Part shown: piece after piece, positions 31,324 through 41,726 of the stretch | How the letters are laid out: each line of letters opens with the position of its first letter | Position numbering within the stretch: the stretch's first letter is position 1 | Assembly: GCA_000415185.1 (NCBI GenBank) | Contig: KE351628.1 | Coordinates: forward strand, 1 to 46,889 | Direction of reading: 5' to 3' | DNA length: 46,889 nucleotides | Source of the DNA: Enterococcus faecalis 13-SD-W-01 | Lineage (GTDB): Bacteria > Bacillota > Bacilli > Lactobacillales > Enterococcaceae | Position numbers and translations under genes: made by a program | The notes under the pieces: model-generated | Seen by the model: the letters and a program-made list of their open reading frames with translations, nothing else | Databases searched by the model: none | Told to the model about the DNA's origin: nothing

Positions 31324-33297
31324 ATGGAAGAAGAAAAACAAAAACTGAGACCCAGCCCTCTACTGATCGTCTTTTTCATCATGCTGGAGACATTGATTGT
31401 TTTACTGTTCCCATTTCGTTATTTCAGCGCCTTATTTATCTTGGTCACGAACTTATTACTCTTGCGCTTTTGGCTGAAGATCCAAAACGGACAAGTCTTA
31501 GAAGAACGTGAAAAGATCCAGCACGCGTCTGCAATCGCAGAAACGAATCTAGCGTATGTTTCAGAAATCATGCCAGTGGGAGTTATCTCTTTCCACAAAA
31601 CTTCGCAGAAAATCGACTGGATCAATCCTTTTGCAATGGATATACAGGCAGCGGCTTCATTATTTGAAGAAGAAATGCTGGACGTGTTTTTTGATGCAAA
31701 AGAGAAAAATAAAAACCAAGTTTATTTAGCAGATAAGACATTCCAATTCGATTTGGATACCATAAAAGGAGTTATTTATTTTGTCGATGTCACGCAAAAC
31801 CAGCTCTTAAAGATTCATCAGCGGAATATGCAGCCAGTTGTTGGGATTTTGTCGATCGATAATTATTCGGATGCAATCGATAAACTGGACGATAAAGAAG
31901 TCTCTTATTTGAACTCTTTTATTACGACTATGGTTTCTGATTGGATGGCCGAATATCATATTTTCTACAAACGGATCAATGCAGAACGCTTTTTCTTTTT
32001 TGCACAAATGGCTGATTTGGAGAGAATGAAAGAAAAGAAATTCGACCTTTTAGACAGAATGAAAAACGAAGCGGAAAGACAAAATCTCCCGATTACGCTG
32101 AGCATGGGTGTAGCGTATGGGCAGAAAACGTTGGAAGAAATCGGTGACGAAGCACAAAACAACCTGGACATCGCTTTAGTCCGCGGCGGCGATCAAGTCG
32201 TGGTCAAAGAAGTGAGTGAAGGAGCCAAACCAATCTACTACGGCGGAAAGTCTGCCAGTGCAGTACGAAGAACCAGAGTCCGTTCAAGAGCGATGAGTAC
32301 AGCTGTGAAGCGCATCTTTGGTGAAACAGGGGATGTTTATATCATGGGGCATCGTTTCCCGGATATGGATGCACTTGGATCCGCAGTCGGTGTAGCAGCT
32401 TTGGCACGTTTTAATGACAAGAAAGCTTATATTGTTATCAATCAAAAAGAGAGCATTCCTGACGTTGAACGATGTTTGGAAGAAATCCATAAACAACCGG
32501 AACTAGAAGAGCTGATCATTTCTCCTGAGCAGGCAATGGAACAGAAAAAGGCCAATGATTTGCTGGTAATGGTGGATTATCATAAACCATCACTTTCGAT
32601 TTCTCAAAACCTTTATGAACAATTTGATAAAATCGTATTGATCGATCATCATCGCAGAGGGGAAGAATTCCCAAGCAAACCGTTGCTAACATATATTGAG
32701 TCCTCTGCTTCGTCAGCGTCGGAACTAGTGACTGAATTGATTCAATACCAAAGCAGCCGCAGCAAGAAAATCACTCGTTTTGAAGCGACTCTCCTGCTTT
32801 CAGGGATGGTTGTAGATACGAATAGTTTCACTGTCCGGACTTCAGCGCGTACATTTGACGTAGCAAGCTATTTACGAACTTGCGGTGCTGATGCTTCCCT
32901 AGTACAATATCTATTGAGCTCAGATTTGGGGACGTATCTGGAAATCAGTGATTTGATTGCTCACAGTGAATATGTTACTAAAGATATCATTGTTGCTGCA
33001 GGTTCAGAAGAAAAAGAATATAATAGCGTGATTGCAGCAAAAACAGCAGACACATTGCTCGCAATGATCGGGATCAATGCTGCATTCGTAATCACCAAAC
33101 GAACAGATGGATTGATTGGGATCAGCGCAAGAAGCAGCGGTACGATCAATGTCCAGATCATCATGGAATCATTAGAAGGCGGCGGGCACTTTACAAATGC
33201 CGCTACTCAACTGTCAGATACGACGGTCGAAGAGACCCAGAAACGATTGATTAGCGTCATTAACGACAACCTCAATCAAATGTATGAAAAGGAGTAA
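31324..33297 (+). CDS. gdpP: Cyclic-di-AMP phosphodiesterase GdpP
   Basis: Membrane enzyme of 657 aa that hydrolyses c-di-AMP; loss-of-function mutants often become more tolerant to beta-lactams. Two transmembrane segments lie near the N-terminus (about 10-50). A degenerate PAS domain and a degenerate GGDEF domain follow, then the DHH/DHHA1 catalytic module with [26 protein letters not shown] and a C-terminal [23 protein letters not shown] motif. I chose ATG 31324, behind GGGAGGAAG; 18 in-frame codons upstream lack a ribosome site. A TGG-TAAAAT at 31287-31295 is a plausible extended -10. It is co-transcribed with rplI 5 nt downstream. Confidence 0.95.
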   Translation: MEEEKQKLRPSPLLIVFFIMLETLIVLLFPFRYFSALFILVTNLLLLRFWLKIQNGQVLEEREKIQHASAIAETNLAYVSEIMPVGVISFHKTSQKIDWINPFAMDIQAAASLFEEEMLDVFFDAKEKNKNQVYLADKTFQFDLDTIKGVIYFVDVTQNQLLKIHQRNMQPVVGILSIDNYSDAIDKLDDKEVSYLNSFITTMVSDWMAEYHIFYKRINAERFFFFAQMADLERMKEKKFDLLDRMKNEAERQNLPITLSMGVAYGQKTLEEIGDEAQNNLDIALVRGGDQVVVKEVSEGAKPIYYGGKSASAVRRTRVRSRAMSTAVKRIFGETGDVYIMGHRFPDMDALGSAVGVAALARFNDKKAYIVINQKESIPDVERCLEEIHKQPELEELIISPEQAMEQKKANDLLVMVDYHKPSLSISQNLYEQFDKIVLIDHHRRGEEFPSKPLLTYIESSASSASELVTELIQYQSSRSKKITRFEATLLLSGMVVDTNSFTVRTSARTFDVASYLRTCGADASLVQYLLSSDLGTYLEISDLIAHSEYVTKDIIVAAGSEEKEYNSVIAAKTADTLLAMIGINAAFVITKRTDGLIGISARSSGTINVQIIMESLEGGGHFTNAATQLSDTTVEETQKRLISVINDNLNQMYEKE

Positions 33298-33302
33298 TTT
33301 TT

Positions 33303-33755
33303 ATGAAAGTTATTTTTTTGCAAGACGTAAAAGGTAAAGGAAAAAAAGGTGAAGTGAAAGAAGTGCCAACTGGTTACGCACAAAACTTTTTGATCAAAAA
33401 CAACCTTGCGCAAGAAGCAACTAAAGGAAGCATCAGCCAATTAGCAGGTCAGAAAAAAGCCCAAGAAAAACAAGAAGCAGAAATTCTAGAACAAGCAAAA
33501 AAATTAAAAGAGTTTCTTGAGCAAGAAGACACAGTGGTTGAATTGAAAGCAAAAGCTGGGGAAGACAGCCGTCTATTTGGTTCAATTCCTTCAAAACAAA
33601 TTGCAGAAGGCTTGAACAAACAATACAAGATCAAATTAGACAAACGTAAAATCGAATTGAACAATCCAATCCGTTCATTGGGTTACACAAGCGTTCCTGT
33701 CAAATTGCATCATGAAGTAACAGCAAAAATCAAAGTACATGTCGTTCAAGAATAA
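33303..33755 (+). CDS. rplI: 50S ribosomal protein L9
   Basis: Protein of 150 aa. The N-terminal RNA-binding domain has [21 protein letters not shown] and [13 protein letters not shown], followed by a long connecting helix and a C-terminal domain with [19 protein letters not shown]. It starts 5 nt after gdpP, the common gdpP-rplI(-dnaB) arrangement of Firmicutes. Confidence 0.98.
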   Translation: MKVIFLQDVKGKGKKGEVKEVPTGYAQNFLIKNNLAQEATKGSISQLAGQKKAQEKQEAEILEQAKKLKEFLEQEDTVVELKAKAGEDSRLFGSIPSKQIAEGLNKQYKIKLDKRKIELNNPIRSLGYTSVPVKLHHEVTAKIKVHVVQE

Positions 33756-33838
33756 GAAAGACAAATCAGTCATTAAAAAAATAGTTTAAGCAGGCTGTTC
33801 ATTGGACGATTTTGTACATGAATAGCCGCACAGCGCAT

Positions 33839-33890
33839 AAGCTGGAGTTTATCAAGATCAGTCACTGAATGGTTTGATAAACTTCAGCTT
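33839..33890 (+). other. Long hairpin between rplI and dnaB
   Basis: The 17-bp arms (33839-33855 and 33874-33890) pair throughout with one G-U and an 18-nt loop. The following bases (CTTTCG) are a poor T tract, so it may be a weak terminator, a processing site or a regulatory element. Confidence 0.55.
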
Positions 33891-33967
33891 CTTTCGAGTC
33901 CAAGTCTGCTTTTATTCTCTGCTGATTTGTTGTAAAATGAAACGAATGAAAACAAGGAGCGATATGT

Positions 33968-35335
33968 ATGAACGAAGTCTGGCAGGATCGTGTTCCACCC
34001 CAAAATATCGAAGCAGAACAAGCGGTTTTAGGTTCGGTATTTTTGGACGCTGAAACAATCATCGATGCCATGGAATATATAGAACCAAAAGATTTTTACC
34101 GTCGCAGTCATCAAATCATCTTTGAAACGATGATCGAATTGAACGACCGAAATGAAGCAATCGATGTCGTCACAGTCAAAGATCGCCTAGAACAAGGCAA
34201 CCTGTTAGAAGATGCTGGCGGATTAAGTTATTTGTCTGACTTGGCACTTTCTGTACCGACTGCTGCGAATATCGTTTATTATTCAAAGATCGTCGAAGAA
34301 AAGTCTTTGCTGCGCACATTGATCCAAACAGCAACTGGTATCGTTACAAAAGGGTTTGAACAAGGTGAAGAAGTTCAAACAATCTTAGATGATGCTGAAC
34401 GCAGTATTTTAGAAGTTTCAGAAAAAAGAAATCGAAGCGGCTTTTTATCTATTTCTGAAGTATTGAACAATACGATCGAGACAATTGATAAACTTGCCCA
34501 AAATAACGAAGAAATCACTGGTTTGCCAACCGGTTATCAAGCATTGGACAAAATGACTGCAGGATTGCAGTCAGAAGAGCTGATTATCCTTGCTGCACGT
34601 CCAGCCGTTGGGAAAACGGCTTTTGCGCTGAATATTGCTCAAAATGTCGGCACAAAAACAGATCGTTCTGTTGCTATTTTCAGTTTAGAAATGGGGGCAG
34701 AATCTTTGGTTAACCGGATGCTTTGTGCAGAAGGGTCCATTGAAGCGAGTCATTTGCGAACTGGTCAATTGTCGGAAGAAGAATGGTCCAATCTAATCGT
34801 TGCGATGGGAAGTTTGTCCAAAGCAAACATCTACATTGATGACACACCAGGAATCAAGATTTCTGAAATTCGGGCAAAATGCCGAAAATTAGCGCAGGAA
34901 AAAGGCAATCTTGGTCTGATTTTGATCGATTATCTTCAATTGATTGAAGGAAATGGTAAAGAAAACCGTCAACAAGAAGTTTCGGATATTTCGCGTCAGC
35001 TGAAAAAGCTGGCGAAAGAACTAAAAGTCCCTGTTATCGCGCTGTCACAGCTTTCTCGTGGTGTGGAACAACGCCAAGACAAACGACCTGTCCTTAGTGA
35101 TATTCGTGAATCAGGATCTATTGAGCAGGACGCCGATATTGTTGCATTCTTGTACCGAGACGATTACTATGAAAGAGAAAACGGGGAAGACGGCGATGCG
35201 CCAGAACCGCAAAACGACAACGTAATCGAAGTTATTATTGAAAAAAACCGGAGTGGTGCCCGGGGAACAGTCGAACTGCTTTTCATCAAAGAATACAACA
35301 AATTCTCTTCACTTTCACCAAGAGAAGAATTTTAA
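33968..35335 (+). CDS. dnaB: Replicative DNA helicase DnaB (DnaC in Bacillus naming)
   Basis: Hexameric RecA-fold helicase of 455 aa. The N-terminal helical domain (about 1-150) starts RVPPQNIEAEQAVLGSVFLD and is joined by a linker to the ATPase domain. Walker A is ARPAVGKTAFALN, Walker B is LGLILIDYLQLI, followed by ALSQLSRGVEQR and the arginine-finger region near SGARGTVELLF. ATG 33968 is preferred to an out-of-frame ATG 4 nt upstream; AAGGAG precedes both. Confidence 0.97.
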   Translation: MNEVWQDRVPPQNIEAEQAVLGSVFLDAETIIDAMEYIEPKDFYRRSHQIIFETMIELNDRNEAIDVVTVKDRLEQGNLLEDAGGLSYLSDLALSVPTAANIVYYSKIVEEKSLLRTLIQTATGIVTKGFEQGEEVQTILDDAERSILEVSEKRNRSGFLSISEVLNNTIETIDKLAQNNEEITGLPTGYQALDKMTAGLQSEELIILAARPAVGKTAFALNIAQNVGTKTDRSVAIFSLEMGAESLVNRMLCAEGSIEASHLRTGQLSEEEWSNLIVAMGSLSKANIYIDDTPGIKISEIRAKCRKLAQEKGNLGLILIDYLQLIEGNGKENRQQEVSDISRQLKKLAKELKVPVIALSQLSRGVEQRQDKRPVLSDIRESGSIEQDADIVAFLYRDDYYERENGEDGDAPEPQNDNVIEVIIEKNRSGARGTVELLFIKEYNKFSSLSPREEF

Positions 35336-35404
35336 TTATTCTGGTTTAATGTTCGTGTTTTGCTCTTTTTAATAAAGTCAATATTTTTAACATTCGAATT
35401 TTGG

Positions 35405-35433
35405 TTGAATAAAGGGGCATAACTTGGTACAAT
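35405..35433 (+). promoter_or_regulatory. purA promoter
   Basis: TTGAAT (35405-35410), a 17-bp spacer, and TACAAT (35428-35433), with a leader of about 30 nt. Confidence 0.65.
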
Positions 35434-35469
35434 AGTTCAGGATAAAATATTATAAAACGAGGTGTTCGA

Positions 35470-36762
35470 ATGTCATCTGTAGTAGTAGTTGGTACACAGT
35501 GGGGCGATGAAGGAAAGGGTAAAATCACTGATTTCTTAAGTGAGAACGCGGAAGTCATTGCACGTTATCAAGGTGGCGATAATGCTGGACATACAATCAA
35601 ATTCAATGGCGTAACATATAAATTGCATTTGATTCCTTCTGGTATTTTTTATAAAGACAAAATCAGCGTAATCGGTAACGGTGTCGTTGTTAACCCTAAA
35701 TCTTTGGTTACAGAATTAGCTTACCTGCATGAAAGAGACGTCACAACAGACAATCTTCGTATCTCAGATCGTGCACATGTCATCTTGCCTTACCATATCA
35801 AATTGGACCAATTGCAAGAAGATTCAAAAGGCGAAAATAAAATCGGTACAACGATCAAAGGGATCGGACCAGCATACATGGACAAAGCTGCACGTGTTGG
35901 TATCCGTATCGCTGACTTGCTTGACAAAGAAATCTTTGAAGAGCGCCTAAGAATCAATTTGGAAGAAAAGAACCGCCAATTCGTTAAAATGTTCGATTCT
36001 GAACCAATGGACTTTGATGAAATCTTCGAAGAATATTACGAATACGGTCAACAAATCAAAAAATATGTCACAGATACATCTGTGATCTTGAATGATGCGC
36101 TGGATGCCGGCAGACGTGTTCTATTTGAAGGCGCACAAGGTGTTATGCTGGATATCGACCAAGGAACATATCCATTTGTTACTTCTTCTAACCCAGTTGC
36201 TGGCGGCGTGACAATCGGCAGCGGCGTCGGCCCATCAAAAATCAACAAAGTCGTAGGCGTCTGCAAAGCGTATACTTCACGTGTTGGTGATGGTCCATTC
36301 CCAACTGAGTTAACAGACGAAGTTGGTGACCAAATCCGTGAAGTTGGTCGTGAATATGGTACAACAACAGGACGTCCTCGCCGTGTCGGCTGGTTTGACA
36401 CTGTAGTAATGCGCCATTCAAAACGCGTATCAGGAATCACAAATCTATCTTTAAACTCAATTGACGTATTGAGCGGTCTTGAAACAGTAAAAATCTGTAC
36501 AGCTTACGAACTAGATGGCGAATTGATCTATCATTACCCAGCAAGTTTGAAAGAATTGAAACGATGCAAACCTGTTTATGAAGAACTGCCAGGCTGGTCA
36601 GAAGATATTACACAATGTAAAACACTTGCTGAACTGCCAGAAAACGCTAGAAACTATGTACGTCGTATCTCAGAGCTTGTAGGCGTGCGTATCTCAACGT
36701 TCTCAGTCGGTCCTGACCGAAACCAAACAAATATCTTAGAAAGCGTTTGGGCGCAAATCTAA
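35470..36762 (+). CDS. purA: Adenylosuccinate synthetase
   Basis: Enzyme of 430 aa joining IMP and aspartate with GTP hydrolysis, the first committed step to AMP. Motifs are the GTP-binding loop [17 protein letters not shown], the GGDNAGHTI site, the [17 protein letters not shown] loop and the C-terminal [13 protein letters not shown] segment. With guaB on the other arm, both branches from IMP are present in this window. AACGAGGTG lies upstream. Confidence 0.98.
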   Translation: MSSVVVVGTQWGDEGKGKITDFLSENAEVIARYQGGDNAGHTIKFNGVTYKLHLIPSGIFYKDKISVIGNGVVVNPKSLVTELAYLHERDVTTDNLRISDRAHVILPYHIKLDQLQEDSKGENKIGTTIKGIGPAYMDKAARVGIRIADLLDKEIFEERLRINLEEKNRQFVKMFDSEPMDFDEIFEEYYEYGQQIKKYVTDTSVILNDALDAGRRVLFEGAQGVMLDIDQGTYPFVTSSNPVAGGVTIGSGVGPSKINKVVGVCKAYTSRVGDGPFPTELTDEVGDQIREVGREYGTTTGRPRRVGWFDTVVMRHSKRVSGITNLSLNSIDVLSGLETVKICTAYELDGELIYHYPASLKELKRCKPVYEELPGWSEDITQCKTLAELPENARNYVRRISELVGVRISTFSVGPDRNQTNILESVWAQI

Positions 36763-36793
36763 GGCATTTAAATGCATGAATGAAAACCAATAG

Positions 36794-36877
36794 GAAGAAA
36801 TACGTAAAACAAGAAAATCAGTTTCGTTAAAGAAAGGAATTGATAGGTTCTCTGTTTTATGTATTTCTTCTTTATTT
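36794..36877 (+). terminator. Terminator-like long inverted repeat after purA
   Basis: 18-bp arms (36794-36811 and 36853-36870) match with one G-U and enclose a loop of about 41 nt. The T-rich TTTATTT follows. The large loop makes this less typical than the other terminators in the window. Confidence 0.6.
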
Positions 36878-37001
36878 AAGTGTCTATAATTCAGTATCTC
36901 CATAAAACAAAGAATAACAATAGTAATGACTTATATTTAACCGAATAATTGATATATTTGTTATAATGAAGTACAAAAGTGAGAGTTAGGAGTTGAAAAA
37001 T

Positions 37002-37865
37002 ATGTATCAAATCGTAACAGATTCAGGATGCGATTTGCCTTATGAGATGCTGAAAGCCGCCAATGTCGAATTTCTATCTATGAAAATCAACTTGAACGGA
37101 AAAGAATACATCGATGATCTTGGAGAAGCATTTGACTATGCAAAATTTATGGAACAATTGAAAAATGGCGCTATGCCGACAACTTCTCAAATCAATGTTG
37201 GCCAGTATCTAGAATTTTTCCGACCATTTGTTGAAAAAAAAATCCCAGTGTTATACGTAGCATTTTCCAGCGCGCTAAGCGGTTCATATTCAAGTGCTCG
37301 TCAAGCTGTAGAAATACTAAAAGAAGAATACGCTGATCCAGAAGTCTATATTTTTGATACAAAAGCTGCCAGTGTCGGCCAGGGAGTACTGGTTTTAGAA
37401 GCTGCTCGTATGCAAAAAGAAGGAAAAGAACTAACAGAAGTTTTGACTTGGCTGCAAGACAATTATTTGAAAGTCCATTCTTGGGTAACTGTCGATGATT
37501 TGAAGCATTTGGAACGAGGCGGCAGAATCTCCAAAACAACTGCTGCAATTGGTAGTCTGCTAAGTGTTAAACCAATCATCACAGTGGACCCGGAAGGAAG
37601 ACTGCAAAATGTCGACAAAGTACGCGGACGCAATAAATCGATTCAGAAAATCGTTGATGAAACAATCAATACAATCGTTTCTCCAGCAAATCAAACGCTG
37701 TATATTGCCTATGCCGGTGATTTAGAGAGTGCAGAAAAAGCCAAAGCCTTGCTGGAAGAAAAAATCCAGACAAAAGGAATCAAACTGCTGCCGCTCGGTC
37801 CAACGATCGCCAGTCACACTGGGTACGGCTGTATTGCGATTTTCTCTATGGGGATCAGCCGCTAG
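37002..37865 (+). CDS. DegV family fatty-acid-binding protein
   Basis: Protein of 287 aa. It shows the DegV signature start YQIVTDSGCDLPYEML, the TTSQINVGQYLEFF loop, AFSSALSGSYSSARQA and the C-terminal GPTIASHTGYGCIAIF. DegV/FakB proteins bind single fatty acids, and FakB members present them to the kinase FakA; whether this one serves FakA is not shown. ATG 37002 was chosen because TAGGAG lies 9 nt upstream; a TTG three codons earlier abuts that site. A TATAAT at 36962-36967 is a likely -10. Confidence 0.9.
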   Translation: MYQIVTDSGCDLPYEMLKAANVEFLSMKINLNGKEYIDDLGEAFDYAKFMEQLKNGAMPTTSQINVGQYLEFFRPFVEKKIPVLYVAFSSALSGSYSSARQAVEILKEEYADPEVYIFDTKAASVGQGVLVLEAARMQKEGKELTEVLTWLQDNYLKVHSWVTVDDLKHLERGGRISKTTAAIGSLLSVKPIITVDPEGRLQNVDKVRGRNKSIQKIVDETINTIVSPANQTLYIAYAGDLESAEKAKALLEEKIQTKGIKLLPLGPTIASHTGYGCIAIFSMGISR

Positions 37866-37888
37866 AAAACAACTTTTCGAAAAACAAA

Positions 37889-37929
37889 AAAAAACACCGC
37901 AAAATTTCAATGTTTTGCGGTGTTTCTTT
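37889..37929. terminator. Bidirectional terminator between degV and the ABC-F gene
   Basis: AAACACCGCAAAA pairs with TTTTGCGGTGTTT in a 13-bp stem, flanked by A's on the left and T's on the right. It lies between convergent genes. Confidence 0.9.
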
Positions 37930-37979
37930 TGTTTTAGATTGCTTATATATGAGTATTTAGGACTGCTGTTATTTAATTA

Positions 37980-39602
37980 TTAATTAAATAACACATTGAT
38001 GCGTTCTTGTACATCTTTATTTTCCAAAAACTCATCATAAGTCGTTTCTGCACGGTCAACCAAACCTTTGTCTGAGACAGCAATAATACGATTTGCCAAT
38101 GTTTGGATGAATTGATGGTCATGAGAAGCGAATAGCAAAGCGCCTGTAAAGGCCATCAAACCGTCATTCAACGCTGTGATAGATTCTAGATCTAAGTGGT
38201 TTGTTGGGTCATCAAGAACTAAAACATTGGCTTTTGAAAGCATCATTTTTGATAACATACAACGAACTTTTTCGCCCCCAGAAAGGACATTTACTGGTTT
38301 CAAGACTTCTTCACCAGAGAAGAGCATTCTTCCTAAGAAACTGCGTAAGAACGTATTGTCATCTTCTTCTTTACCAGCATATTGTCGCAACCAGTCCAAA
38401 ATTGGAAGATCATTCGCAAATTCTTTGGATGTATCTTTTGGCAAGTAAGCTTGGCTAGTTGTGACACCCCAGCGTACAGTTCCTGTGTCTGGTGTGATTT
38501 CGCCCATGATGACTTTGAACAAAGTAGTGGTTGTAATATCGTTATTTGCAACAAAAGCAACCTTGTCATCTTTATTCAAGGTGAATGAAATATCATCCAA
38601 GATTTTTTTGCCGTCGATCGTTACACTGACATTTTCTACTTGCAACAAGTCATTACCGATCTCACGTTCAGGATTGAATCCAACGAATGGGTAACGGCGA
38701 GAAGATGGCTGGATATCGTCAAGAGTGATTTTTTCCAGCATTTTTTTACGAGAAGTCGCTTGTTTTGATTTAGACGCATTTGCGCTGAATCGAGCGATAA
38801 AGTCTTGTAATTCTTTGATTTGTTCTTCTTTTTTAGCGTTAGATTGTGCTTGGAGTTTTGTTGCTAATTGGCTTGATTCTAACCAGAAATCATAGTTTCC
38901 GACATAAAGTTTGATTTTACCAAAGTCAAGGTCAGCCATGTGTGTACATACTTTGTTCAAGAAATGACGGTCATGGGAAACCACGATAACAGTGTTCTCA
39001 AAGTTGATCAAAAATTCTTCCAACCAATTGATTGATTGGATATCCAATCCGTTTGTTGGTTCATCTAAAAGAAGAACATCTGGTTTGCCAAACAAAGCTT
39101 GCGCAAGAAGCACTTTGACTTTTTGACCAGCTGTCAGTTCACCCATCAATTGATCATGGAATTCTTCTGGGATATTTAGACCTTGCAATAACACGGCAGC
39201 TTCTGGTTCAGCTTCCCAACCATTTAGTTCAGCAAATTCGCCTTCTAATTCAGCCGCACGGATACCGTCTTCGTCAGTAAAGTCTTCTTTCATATAAATA
39301 CTGTCTTTTTCTTTCATCACTTCGTACAGGCGTTTATGGCCCATAATAACTGTTTCTAAAACAGTATATTCCTCATAATCAAAATGATTTTGTTTCAAAA
39401 CAGCCATTCGTTCGTCTGGTCCTAATGTCACAGTACCTGTTGAAGGCTGCATGTCCCCGGATAAAACTTTAAGGAACGTTGATTTACCTGCGCCATTTGC
39501 ACCAATCAAGCCATAACAATTTCCAGGGGTGAATTTAATATTAACATCGTCGAATAGTTTGCGGTCTGAAAAATGCAAACTTACATCATTTACAGTAATC
39601 AA
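37980..39602 (-). CDS. ABC-F family ATPase (YbiT/YkpA type)
   Basis: Soluble protein of 540 aa with two ABC domains and no membrane segment. The first Walker A is GLIGANGAGKSTFLKVLSG, signature LTAGQKVKVLLAQAL and Walker B LLLDEPTNGLD. The second domain has an unusual Walker A (AFVANNDITTTTLFK, lacking the GxxGxGKS pattern), signature LSGGEKVRCMLSKMM and VLVLDDPTNHLD. An arm and a basic linker lie between them. ABC-F proteins act on ribosomes; this subtype is a housekeeping translation factor rather than a known resistance determinant. It runs against the direction of replication. Confidence 0.88.
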   Translation of the reverse strand: MITVNDVSLHFSDRKLFDDVNIKFTPGNCYGLIGANGAGKSTFLKVLSGDMQPSTGTVTLGPDERMAVLKQNHFDYEEYTVLETVIMGHKRLYEVMKEKDSIYMKEDFTDEDGIRAAELEGEFAELNGWEAEPEAAVLLQGLNIPEEFHDQLMGELTAGQKVKVLLAQALFGKPDVLLLDEPTNGLDIQSINWLEEFLINFENTVIVVSHDRHFLNKVCTHMADLDFGKIKLYVGNYDFWLESSQLATKLQAQSNAKKEEQIKELQDFIARFSANASKSKQATSRKKMLEKITLDDIQPSSRRYPFVGFNPEREIGNDLLQVENVSVTIDGKKILDDISFTLNKDDKVAFVANNDITTTTLFKVIMGEITPDTGTVRWGVTTSQAYLPKDTSKEFANDLPILDWLRQYAGKEEDDNTFLRSFLGRMLFSGEEVLKPVNVLSGGEKVRCMLSKMMLSKANVLVLDDPTNHLDLESITALNDGLMAFTGALLFASHDHQFIQTLANRIIAVSDKGLVDRAETTYDEFLENKDVQERINVLFN

Positions 39603-39704
39603 TTCTTTTCCTCACTTTTTAGTAATAAATTTAGACTACAAGTCTTATAGAATTATAAAGGGGATAACGGAAAGTTTCAAGGAAACAGGAGAAACACTTT
39701 TGAA

Positions 39705-39720
39705 AGTTTCACGTGGAACG
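39705..39720 (+). other. Possible degenerate parS site
   Basis: Matches the parS consensus at 13 of 16 positions with an intact GTTTCACGTG half. The opposite strand reads GTTCCACGTGAAAC in its centre, similar to natural parS variants. It is intergenic, upstream of the ABC-F gene. Confidence 0.4.
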
Positions 39721-39756
39721 CCGAAAAGGAAGTAACAAAAACGCAGAATCGACTGA

Positions 39757-39844
39757 AAAGAAAAAAACTCTTGCCTAAAAAAACATCAGAAATGCCGTTA
39801 ATCCAACATTTCAGGCAAAAAAGCCGTTGTTTTTAAGACAAGAG
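39757..39844 (-). terminator. Terminator after pyruvate oxidase gene
   Basis: TTGCCT (39771-39776) pairs with AGGCAA (39813-39818) around an inner GAAATG/CATTTC pair, with an outer CTCTTG/CAAGAG extension to 39844. Seven or more T's follow on the minus strand (39757-39767). Confidence 0.75.
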
Positions 39845-39853
39845 TCATTTATA

Positions 39854-41587
39854 TTATTGATTTAATTCTTTATAAATTTCATTTAAGACTGGAAGATTGG
39901 AAACTTCATATCTCTCTTTAAAAGCTTGGATTTCTGCTTCTGAGAATTTTTCTGGATCCAATACCAATTCTTCAACAGGGATAGGACGTTCATTTTTGAT
40001 TTTTACGTCAATCACGACTGGTCGTTTGCTTTTCTTCGCTGCGTCGAAGGCATAAGCGAGTTGTGAATAGTCAGTTACTGTAAAACCATCTGCACCTAAT
40101 GCTTCTCCGACTTTCCCAAAATCAGCTTCTTCAATAAAGACACCAAATTTTTTCTGTTCTGTATCTTCTTGCTCTGCTTCGATGAATCCGAAAGAATCAT
40201 TAGAAAATACAACATTGATGATTGGCAATTCATATTTTACTTGAGTAATGATATCTTGCATCACCATAGCAAATCCGCCATCACCGCTTAATGTGAATAC
40301 TTGTCGTTCTGGATAGCTCAATTGGGCAGCGATACCTCCTGGGATACCATTTCCCATAGTTGCAAACCAGCCAGAAGTCGTATGTTTTTGGTTGCCGTTC
40401 AAATCAAGAAGACGAATTGAATGGATGGTCGTATTACCGACATCTGTCACAAAAATCGCATCGTCTTCTGCGATTCGATTGATTTCTTTGTAAACTGCTT
40501 CTGGACGTAATGGTTTGTCTTCCCGAGTCTCAAAGGTTTTCAACCAGTTTTTCCAATTACGGTTATTTTCTTGGTTTGCTTTCAGCCAATTATCTGCTGG
40601 ACGAATAGGTGCCAGTTCCATCAAACGTTGCAAAGCTTGGATCGCATCGCCTAAAATCGCTACATCCGTATGGTGGCGTCGTCCAAATTTTGAAGCATCA
40701 ATGTCGATTTGGATAAATTTTGCATCTGGGTTGAAGAAAGTTCGGCCAAATGGGAAATCACTGCCGACAAATACAATCAAATCGGCGGAAGCAAGGACTT
40801 CATTTCCTGGTTTAGTTGCCACTCTTCCGGCAAAGCCCATAAAGTTTTCATAACTGTCAGGAACAATACCTTTTGCTAAAACAGAAGCAACGATCGGTAT
40901 AGAGAAATGTTCTGAAAAAGCAGTGATCGTATCGGCGCCGCCTCGTGTTCCTTGACCAATATATAACACTGGTTTTACGGCATTTTTGATGTACGGTAAG
41001 GCTTCACGCAAGGGTTCATCTTTTGGTGTTGGATAGTTGACTTGGTGAGTATGTGCACTAGTGAGGTCTGTTTCTTCGATTTCAGCAAAACCATAATCGA
41101 CAGGAATCGTGACTACTGCGACACCTTTGTTTTCATAGGCCGCTTTGATTGCTTCGTCTACTACGTGAGGCAAGCTTTCAGGAGTCATTACCGTTCGATT
41201 GTATACGCTGACATCTGCATACATGGGATTTTCATTCATTTCTTGGAAAGCCGTGTAGTTCATTGAAGTAGAAGCTACTTGACCTAATAAAGCAAGTACA
41301 GGAACATGATCCATCTGAGCATCATAGAGGCCGTTGATCAAATGAGTAGCGCCAGGACCGGCAGAGCCAAAAACAGCCCCTATTTTTCCAGTCAATTTCG
41401 CATCTGCAGCGGCAGCAAGTGCCCCAACTTCTTCATGACGTACTTGAATATATTTGATTGAATCTTTTTCGTGATACAACGCGTCCATTGTTGAATTAAA
41501 AGAGCCTCCGGGAATTCCGTAAATATGATCGATTCCCCAACTTTCAAGAACTTTGACCATTGCAACACCTGCATTGATTTTAACCAT
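39854..41587 (-). CDS. Pyruvate oxidase (thiamine-diphosphate and FAD dependent)
   Basis: Protein of 577 aa in the SpxB/Pox group: pyruvate, phosphate and O2 give acetyl phosphate, CO2 and H2O2. The N-terminal TPP domain has the catalytic glutamate in IQVRHEEVGALAAAADAK, the central domain binds FAD, and the C-terminal TPP motif runs from GDGGFAMVMQD to VVFSNDSFGF. I chose ATG 41587 because GGAGGG lies just upstream; the much longer open frame beyond it crosses the promoter and the start region of the divergent ZIP gene. Acetolactate synthase-like relatives are the main alternative. It is divergent from the ZIP gene. Confidence 0.85.
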   Translation of the reverse strand: MVKINAGVAMVKVLESWGIDHIYGIPGGSFNSTMDALYHEKDSIKYIQVRHEEVGALAAAADAKLTGKIGAVFGSAGPGATHLINGLYDAQMDHVPVLALLGQVASTSMNYTAFQEMNENPMYADVSVYNRTVMTPESLPHVVDEAIKAAYENKGVAVVTIPVDYGFAEIEETDLTSAHTHQVNYPTPKDEPLREALPYIKNAVKPVLYIGQGTRGGADTITAFSEHFSIPIVASVLAKGIVPDSYENFMGFAGRVATKPGNEVLASADLIVFVGSDFPFGRTFFNPDAKFIQIDIDASKFGRRHHTDVAILGDAIQALQRLMELAPIRPADNWLKANQENNRNWKNWLKTFETREDKPLRPEAVYKEINRIAEDDAIFVTDVGNTTIHSIRLLDLNGNQKHTTSGWFATMGNGIPGGIAAQLSYPERQVFTLSGDGGFAMVMQDIITQVKYELPIINVVFSNDSFGFIEAEQEDTEQKKFGVFIEEADFGKVGEALGADGFTVTDYSQLAYAFDAAKKSKRPVVIDVKIKNERPIPVEELVLDPEKFSEAEIQAFKERYEVSNLPVLNEIYKELNQ

Positions 41588-41617
41588 AAAAAATCCCTCC
41601 GTTTCATTGTATCTAAA

Positions 41618-41646
41618 ATTATAGCGCCAATTTTCATTTTCCCCAA
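41618..41646 (-). promoter_or_regulatory. Promoter of pyruvate oxidase gene
   Basis: On the minus strand: TTGGGG (41641-41646, weak), a 17-bp spacer, and a perfect TATAAT (41618-41623), about 30 nt before the start codon. Confidence 0.55.
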
Positions 41647-41726
41647 TCAAAGCGCATCGGATATAGTAGTAGCTTGCTTTTGAGGGATGTGCTAGAGTAG
41701 TACTTGAATGAGAGAGGAGGGGGAAA

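Noticed and set aside
33756-33967. Search for a small RNA or short gene between rplI and dnaB
   Set aside because: No start/stop pair with a ribosome site was seen. Only the hairpin at 33839-33890 stands out.
35336-35469. Possible PurR boxes (CGAACA-like sequences) upstream of purA
   Set aside because: Two partial matches occur but their spacing (over 40 bp between centres) and flanks do not fit the paired PurBox arrangement.
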